A stretch of DNA of 64,000 nt from Branchiostoma belcheri (taxonomy: Eukaryota; Chordata; Leptocardii; Amphioxiformes; Branchiostomatidae): assembly GCF_001625305.1 (NCBI RefSeq), contig NW_017802780.1, forward strand, positions 249,145 through 313,144, written 5' to 3'. Positions 57,838 through 64,000 of this stretch are shown here, in pieces. Positions within the stretch are counted from its first letter, which is position 1, and every line of letters begins with the position of its first letter. A model generated the notes under the pieces. The model ran no database searches, was not told where the DNA came from, and was given only the letters and a program-made list of their open reading frames with translations. Both the position numbers and the translations under genes were made by a program.

Positions 57838-57918
57838 GACGTCTGCGGAGGCGGTTCCCGGAGGCGGTTTGTCACCTTTAGAATCAGCATCAGCTGCACA
57901 GACAATACAGTACTTGGT
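57838..57918 (-). promoter_or_regulatory. Conserved intron-1 block, gene E
   Basis: Copy of the block (GAATCAGCATC core), about 1 kb upstream of the start-codon exon. Confidence 0.5.
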
Positions 57919-58824
57919 AAAGATTAGATTGGAGGCGGCTAAACATGTCTACTATAATTCATAGTAATATTTTCTTGTATGTTTTTTTTTTATTTTTCCC
58001 CAGATTCCCCATATCAAAGAAGTTGCTCATAGTATTACATTTTTGTTTTACCATGAGAAAAAACATAATTTTAATTTTTAATCATGTGTATGCCAATGTA
58101 ATACATGTAGTCCCGACGTCAAACCACGACCACACACTAAGGCATTCATTTCGCTACAGTTATGAGTCTGGCTGTCCAACAGTCACTCCCAATTTTTTTC
58201 TTCTTCTGCAAATGTAAAAAATTAGTCTGACTTTAACTTAGTTTTTTAACACCCTTTTGTCCCCTAAATGAGGTTATTCTGTCATAAAATCGATGAATTC
58301 CGTTGTTTTAAAATGCTTACTTTAGATATAGGTTTGACATACGCTCGCAGCTCTATATTTGTATCTGCCATGCCGGTAAAAAAAAAAACCTTACTTACGT
58401 GTCACACATCAGGTCTAACATTCTACAGTTTGGAAAATGATGTGAGCAAACAAGTCAATTGTTACATTTTTTTTTTAGCTTTTAAAAGCAGTTTAAGAAA
58501 TTCAGTGATAAAGAAAGTCTGTACTCTTCAATCTAATCTTGACGTATGGATTCTGCTATTGTACGATAAGATAACAGTAATAAGTGGAGGTCTGTATTAG
58601 TAATATGTATTTTTATTGTATTAACCTAATTAAATTTTTACCCCTATAATCCTCTTTAGATATCTACAATCCATTGTATAATTTATTTCCAGTGCAATAT
58701 TCAGTGCGCGGGTCATAGCCAACACTGCCAGACTGTAAAAGTGAAATAAACCAATCACTTCCACTACAAAACGATGTAAAAGACACAATAGATTCGGTTA
58801 AGGCAATTAATAAATTGTACTCAC

Positions 58825-58990
58825 CGTAAGACCTCTAAGAAGGAGATTCACAGCTAGCCCGTGTAGCTTTGTTAGAATTCAGCCCTCCACTGCACGGCTG
58901 CTGATGCGATTGTTGGTTCTAGGTAGGAGATGTTCAATCAAAGAGTCAGCAGACTGTACTGAATTATTCAAACCTTGAGACGAACCATTC
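58825..58990 (-). other. Gene E non-coding exon 1 (5' UTR), 5' end approximate
   Basis: Closest to the D copy; donor CG|GTGAGTA at 58825. Shares the upstream ORF ending SSRAVEG with D. Confidence 0.55.
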
Positions 58991-58994
58991 GCCG

Positions 58995-60365
58995 GGTGGC
59001 AGACGCACAAATCTGTGGCCTCTTGCTGCTTTATTAGCAATTTAGTGAATGGAGATCTTGCAAACAGAGATTCTGACAATAGGTTTTATCATAAAAATTG
59101 TTTTATCATACATAGGAACCCTCTTCATTTAAAACATGTTTCAGTAAACTTTTCCGAGCCCATTTTTAATCAGACGAATGAAATGTCAGGTTCCTGAATA
59201 GTTATAAGACCACCACGTTGCGTAAGATAAAGTCTGTTCCTTAGGGCTACGTCAATCTTTGCCCTTTTCTCTTTTTTTTGCACGAGTAATATTGAAACAC
59301 CTCATTCTAGCAGGCATTGACAGAATTTTTCATGGATTTTCATGGGTGATTTCAGAATGAACATTCATTTGCCTTTTATAGAGAACTTGTTCCGTTTTAG
59401 AACTTATAGCATTTTAGACACTCATCCAATGCCATGATTTCAGGTTTCATGATCAGTATCTGTGCCTGTTGGTAGCAATTCATGTAGAGATTCCTGAATA
59501 AAGCTTACATGCAAACTCCATGAGAAAAGTAATAACTTTTTTCCCCAAAATTAGTCTGTCCCTACAGAACAAGCGATATTGCAGTGCGTTCTATAACTTT
59601 TATTTTCAGACGCATCATAACATTTCAGATGATTCATGTTTCTTTGGCTGACAAAGAAGGTGGGTGGCTGGTAGTTGGTAACAGTAGAAAGGTACGAGCA
59701 AGCCCAGCCGTGCCTAGGGTCATAACAACAACAGTTCTGAAGGGTTAGGGATGTCTTAAAACAAGTACAAAATTAAAACTTTTGATCCAACACAAAGGTA
59801 TCTCCCTAGATCTTTCGATAAGTTACTCTGGTTTTCCTGGAGTAGACTGACCCAGTAAGGCTTGTCACGTCACTTCGGTGAACTTTGGTGTGATGTCAAC
59901 ACTCGGTCAAATGTATCTGGTACACAATGTCGGCCCCCGTCGCGGTACAAAACTATTTGGTTACTGGATCATTATAATTTGTCTGTAAAAACAACATCAC
60001 ATAATTTCATTAATAACCAATTTACGGTCTTTTAGATTCAATATGCGACCAACACGTCTGTGTACAGGACCTCGTCCGTGAACAACTCTGTTTTCTAAAT
60101 CTTTGGACCAATTGAAAATTATTAATCTTAAAATACGCTGAGTATCTTTATCATTCAGAAAATGCGTTATAGCTTAGATGCCACCCAAGTCTGTATGTGT
60201 TTTTTTATTATCTCGCTATTTTAGGTTAGGGTTTGCGGGATTATTTTCTAAACACATCACACAAGGGGTGCACGTTCAATTCTAGTTGTTTTTACCACTG
60301 TAACATTGTTTTATTCCGGTATATGGAATTTGGTATATATTCCGGTACATTGTCTTTGTACATTT

Positions 60366-60430
<65 letters not shown>

Positions 60431-61600
60431 TGTGTTTCTAGATGTCTAGTCTAGCCCTATTCAGGCTGGAATTTTCGGGCGATTTTTGATTTTTAATGGC
60501 TGAGGCCAAACCCCTATGAATCCTAAACAACTTATCGTTTGATCAACTTTATGGTGAAATATACGTGTACACATAAAATAGAGGAATCAGTACAATAACT
60601 TTAGTGCCATTTATGTAGTTGATTTGCTGACACTGTCCAATAGAGTGATCCCTTTTCAAATTCCAAAGTCGAACGCAACAAGAGGCGTGCCTTTTGGAAT
60701 ATCGTCATCTACTAAAATATTTGCGTCCGCAGCTAAAGTATTGAACAACGTAAACATGATGTATTTTTTTTTTAATTTGGCAACCCTTATCAAAAATTAG
60801 ATAAGTATAAGTCACAAATTCTACATTAAAGTTTAATTGAATTAAATAATACGTTATTAATGCATAAAACATAATTGAGGAAGAAAACGTTTATAGCATA
60901 AAATAAGTATTTAAAGAATGCAAAGTACAGTGCTCAAGTCAAAATAAGTGAATGTACTATAGCGAATTATTAAGACATGCCTAAGACAAACACGTTGACA
61001 TGATAGCACTGAAAATTTAAACTTAATATATTACTTTAAATTGTTGTCAAATAAATTGCCCAATATATTGCCTAAGACAATGGCTTTATTACTTTAGTAA
61101 ACTTGATTGTTCTTTTTCGTGCTATGAATTTACTGATTTGACTCTCATAAAAGCAAATGTGCAGTAAGAACTCTTGCGAATTTTTTTTTCTATTTTTTTT
61201 ACGTTTACGGCCAGTACATAGTTTTATGTTTTAGGAGTACAATTACTTGCAAAAATGTAATTATAATTTTGAATAATCTCCGTTGTTAAATAACATGATA
61301 ATACTATTAAATAGATAAATATAATTTCTGTTTTATCAGATATCCATGCCTTTATATATACTCAAAACATTTTCTGAAATGTTTTCTACAATATAACTTT
61401 TAAAAAAGATCCAAAATCACAATGTTTGTTTTTAGCCAATCAACATATCCCTTCATGTTAGATCAACGAGACAATATATGTTCTTATATATAGTGAAAAA
61501 ATCTAATTGTGTTTTGATGACAATTATAGAAGGAGTCAATAATATCGTAACGTAGCTGTATGCCAGGTATGACAAGTTTTGCAATGTATTTAAGTTTAGC
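58995..61600. other. Gene E upstream region
   Basis: No gene. 59200-60140 and 60460-60660 parallel the gene D upstream DNA; 60660-61600 is AT-rich and unmatched here. Confidence 0.6.
60368..60433. repeat. (TG)n microsatellite
   Basis: About 32 TG units, nearly uninterrupted; absent from the paralogous gene D upstream DNA. Confidence 0.95.
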
Positions 61601-61650
61601 AATGGCCCAGCCTTGAGGATATCATTACGTTGCAGTTGCAAATCGGACCC

Positions 61651-61948
61651 CTACCATCAGAAAAGACTCTAACTTCACTCAGGCTCAGTGTCCGGGAGAG
61701 TCTGGGAAGACGAACGCCCACGTACCGCCCCTTCATCCCCTGACAGGAGACGGAAATGGACGGAGATCCACCCACCAACTGGGGTTACCTCTTCCCCCCT
61801 CAGTGTGTGTGCAGGGTCGGACGCTGGTGCTCCCATCTACGGCAAGGCAGGCGCCGGCAACCTTACCCCATTTGATAGCCGTGCTAGTCTTGTAGGCGTT
61901 TTTGTACACAGCGGCATCATGATCGTGTCCATTCATTGGGATTGAAGA
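61651..61948 (-). pseudogene. F-type lectin (fucolectin) exon relic with internal deletion
   Basis: On the minus strand the first part reads KTSTAIKWGKVAG, LAVDG, CTHTEGG, NPSWWVDLR, the pattern of the first half of an F-type lectin domain. Immediately after WWVDL the frame changes and the rest reads ISVSCQGMKGRYVGVRLP, SRTLSLSEVRVF, the C-terminal strands of the same domain. The middle of the domain, roughly 40 residues including the usual NR-D region, is missing, and the junction is out of frame. A fair acceptor (CTGTTTGCAG) lies just upstream at 61949-61951. So this is a real domain copy broken by an internal deletion. Its link to gene F is unproven: the acceptor would be phase 0, whereas the hevein donor is phase 1. 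Confidence 0.72.
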
Positions 61949-62189
61949 CTGCAAACAGATCTGAAGTACCATGTCAAAATGATTTTTTGGTCTTATTAAT
62001 TTTCATATCAAATGACTGATTGTAGCAAGTTTCATGTGACACATGTGCGTGTTTCTGTTGCCGTGCATGTCTTTGTTTCTGGGGTAACATGCACGAGTTA
62101 ATGTTTCTGTACAGTATTTTATGTTCAATGTATTATATTTGATATTTGATGTACAATACTTGATGTTAATGATGTCCATTATTGCATTT

Positions 62190-62330
62190 TTTTTGTATTT
62201 GATAATGTAATCTGCATTTACATCCTGTATTTTGTGTTTGGGAGGACAACTGGTAAAGGTGTCAATGCACCTGGCCTCCCTCCCTTCCACTTGTATATCT
62301 GAGGATAAACTCAAATAAACAAATACATTT
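62190..62330 (+). mobile_element. LINE 3' end, solo copy
   Basis: Same sequence as the tail at 63893-64000 (TTGATAATGTAATCTGCATT, TTTGTGTTTGGGAGGACAA, CTTGTATATCTGA) ending in AAATAAACAAATA, a CR1-like tail. The coding part is missing. Confidence 0.75.
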
Positions 62331-62335
62331 TTAGT

Positions 62336-62445
62336 CGTGTTGAATAGCGGCAGGGTGCTCGACTCGGGACCAAGAGGTCCCGGATCAAGTCCTAACATTT
62401 TACCGATGTTTTGCCCTTTCGAAAGGCACTTAACAATGAAAATGA
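62336..62445 (+). mobile_element. tRNA-derived SINE fragment
   Basis: GGGTGCTCGACTCGGGACC then GGTCCCGGATCAAGTCC look like a tRNA anticodon arm and B box. They are followed by CCCTTTCGAAAGGCACTT, a tail known from SINEs of this type. It cannot fold as a full tRNA because the 5' acceptor arm is absent. Confidence 0.65.
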
Positions 62446-62616
62446 ATATTGTCCGAATTTGTTCTCTATCTGCGTTAATGACGGCATTAGATACGTTGAC
62501 ATAACTTGAGTTTGCCATCACCGTGTCTAATCATGAAATGTTGCCATAAAATGTTTAGCTAATGTGCTACGACGAATGGCGGTTATACCTGCTATACTGA
62601 TACAGATTATGTACGG

Positions 62617-62825
62617 CTACAGACCTGAGCCCCTCTTAGGAGTCCTGAAGTCCACACAGTACCGGCAGTCACAGTGGTCTGCCGTGTTACCGCACCAGCT
62701 TCCCGTGGAGCAGCAAGGGGCTATGTCACTGTCAGGATCACATACAGCATCTTGACCGTTTTCTGCAGGGAAACCCGGACCGCAACGCAAGTCATCACGC
62801 CACTTTTTCTTAGGAGCCACTAGCC
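62617..62825 (-). CDS. Gene F (partial): hevein-like exon
   Basis: An exon with acceptor CCAATAG (exon start 62825) encoding GLVAPKKKWRDD, RCGPGFPAEN, PCCSTGSWCG, NTADHCDC and CVDFR, with eight cysteines. It ends either at the TAG at 62617-62619 or by splicing at CAG|GTCTGT (exon end 62625; 201 nt, symmetric phase 1-1). The sequence is closest to the gene C module (GFPAEN, IAPCCS, CGNTADHCDC shared). The stalk, helix and tail exons would lie beyond the right edge. A LINE fragment in the opposite orientation occupies the upstream intron. No CTLD follows; the next recognisable coding sequence is the damaged F-type lectin exon at 61651-61948. Confidence 0.75.
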
Positions 62826-62859
62826 CTATTGGGGGGAATAGACATGATAAAACATGAGC

Positions 62860-64000
62860 TGATGACAAATGGAAATTGACCTTTGCGTCAGCTAAGTGTA
62901 AAGCAATGACCATCTCCAGAAAAAAAAATTCAACAAGATCAGACATTGTCTTTGGTAACACCAGCCTGGAAGAAAAGGATGAACTAAAAATCCTTGGAGT
63001 CACTGGTGACAAAAAGCTCACTTGGGCTAAGCACATCTCCAACATTGGTCCAAGAGCTGGACAAAAGCTTTGCGGCGAGTTGCCCAAAAGCTTGACACCA
63101 AAGGGAGAGCCACAGTGTACGTGGCCCATGTACGAAGCGTCGCTAAAAATCATTGATTCCATCCAGAAAAAATTATTCCATCCAAAAAAAGCATTACGCA
63201 TCATTGCTGTAAATGAACATGATGCCAGAACTGAACTGAACAGAACTAAACCGAACATCACTACTCCACAGACGTTGGCCGCTGTTTCTCTGATCTACAA
63301 AATGAGATATATGATTCCTCAACCATACACAATCAGGCGCACAACCCGCACCAGTGGAAAACTTGCCCTTACACTGTGCCGATCTCTAGAGCTCACTCCA
63401 CCGGCAGAACTTTCATACATACTCGATACTGCAGTACACATCTAGAACAGTCTCCAAGACAACGTGGCCGGCCTGACAACTGACAACAACCTCCAGTCAT
63501 TCAAAACAAGAGTGCACCGCCATCTTTTTTCCACCACCAGGACTTCTGCATGTAGCTAGAACTTTGCAGTTGCTGTACACCAATGATTAGCCAGGAGTGT
63601 TACAACGCAGGCTATTGTTTACATTAGCAGACAGAGAAAAGAATTGCCCTTTTTTTTCAATATTTGGTTTAAGCAGTATCTGTTCAGATTACGCAACAAC
63701 ATCATTGTTCACAATCATTAAAATAAAACGTACATTCTCAATCTTTGAATTATCCTTGACTGAACTAAATGAAACAGAGAACGTGATAACCTTTTATATC
63801 TCCTGTGCCTCAGACTAAACAGCCTTCCCGTATCCCATGCAACGTCCTAGCACATGAAAATACTGAGCTGCGAAAACACAATGTCAGACCATTTGATAAT
63901 GTAATCTGCATTTACATTCTGTATTTTGTGTTTGGGAGGACAATGCACCTGTCCTCCTCCCTTTCACTTGTATATCTGATGGTAAACCCAAATAAACAAA
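62860..64000 (+). mobile_element. LINE (CR1-type) 3' portion, degenerate
   Basis: A 189-codon frame (62876-63445) reads SAKCKAMTISRKK, EEKDELKILGVTGDKKLTWA, HISNIGPRAGQKL, DSIQKK, KALRII, PQPYTIRRTTR, LDTAVHI, then a TAG where Trp is expected, then NSLQDNVAG, LQSFKTRVHRHLF. This is the C-terminal part of a LINE reverse transcriptase with an internal deletion. The 3' UTR continues to the window end. It lies antisense in gene F. Confidence 0.8.

Larger units (their letters stand above)
56860..58824 (-). other. Gene E intron 1
   Basis: 2 kb. Contains the partial TTAA element (57015-57475) and the conserved block 57838-57918. Flanking sequence matches gene D intron 1. Confidence 0.7.

Noticed and set aside
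62336..62445. A tRNA gene
   Set aside because: Only A/B-box-like parts remain, the acceptor stem is missing and a SINE tail follows.
62617..63261. A 214-codon minus-strand frame ending in the hevein module
   Set aside because: Its first two thirds are the antisense of the LINE reverse transcriptase. The hevein exon begins at the acceptor at 62825.

Overview
This is eukaryotic, AT-rich, intron-containing DNA. The best guess for its source is a lancelet (amphioxus, Branchiostoma); this is an inference. It rests on spliced genes with clean GT/AG junctions, an expanded C-type lectin family, an eight-cysteine WRDD-x-RCG module that I associate with lancelet gene models, CR1/Jockey-type LINE fragments, a tRNA-derived SINE and many small foldback elements. 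Nothing bacterial or viral is present.

The window is one tandem array of paralogous genes, all on the minus strand, so each gene reads from high to low coordinates. Five have a complete reconstructable coding sequence (called A to E here) and a sixth (F) enters from the right edge. Splice sites and phases were read by eye, and in A, C, D and E every exon joins in frame from ATG to stop. Each gene starts with a conserved non-coding exon 1 about 2 to 5.5 kb upstream. Then come an exon for a short cytoplasmic tail (36 to 77 residues), an exon for one transmembrane helix, and an exon for a Thr/Pro-rich stalk built from 3 to 6 copies of an 11-residue repeat. These are type II membrane proteins: N-terminus in the cytosol, head outside. 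The heads differ. A (10-6525) has two C-type lectin domains (CTLDs). B (12280-20769) has the same plan, but a 31-nt deletion destroys the end of CTLD2. C (30371-36549) has a hevein-like eight-cysteine module followed by one CTLD. D (44804-47029) and E (54699-56845) have only the hevein-like module. F shows only a hevein-like exon (62617-62825).

The exon phases explain how heads can be exchanged. The stalk exon can end at a phase-1 donor, which fits the hevein exon and also the CTLD2 exon, or at a downstream phase-0 donor, which fits CTLD1. The hevein exon ends in a sequence that is both a phase-1 splice donor and, six bases later, an in-frame TAG stop. Gene C looks like a chimera: A/B-type 5' and 3' ends around an F-like hevein exon. 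A small foldback element at the same place in intron 2 of A, B and C, absent from D and E, supports a close A/B/C relationship. Tails of A to D carry an NPxY endocytosis-type motif, which E has lost. CTLD1 of A and B and CTLD2 of A and C carry EPN-type calcium/sugar-binding motifs. Together the locus reads as a cluster of putative glycan- or chitin-binding cell-surface receptors; the binding functions are inferred.

Between exons and genes lie transposable-element debris: LINE fragments (32384-33700, 40705-41160, 43545-43838, 62190-62330, 62860-64000), a SINE (62336-62445), a TTAA-flanked nonautonomous DNA transposon with a paralogous empty site (28364-29347) and a partial second copy (57015-57475), several inverted-repeat elements, microsatellites, and a damaged F-type lectin (fucolectin) exon (61651-61948). 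The remaining intronic and intergenic DNA is largely paralogous between units; no other genes or RNA genes were recognised.
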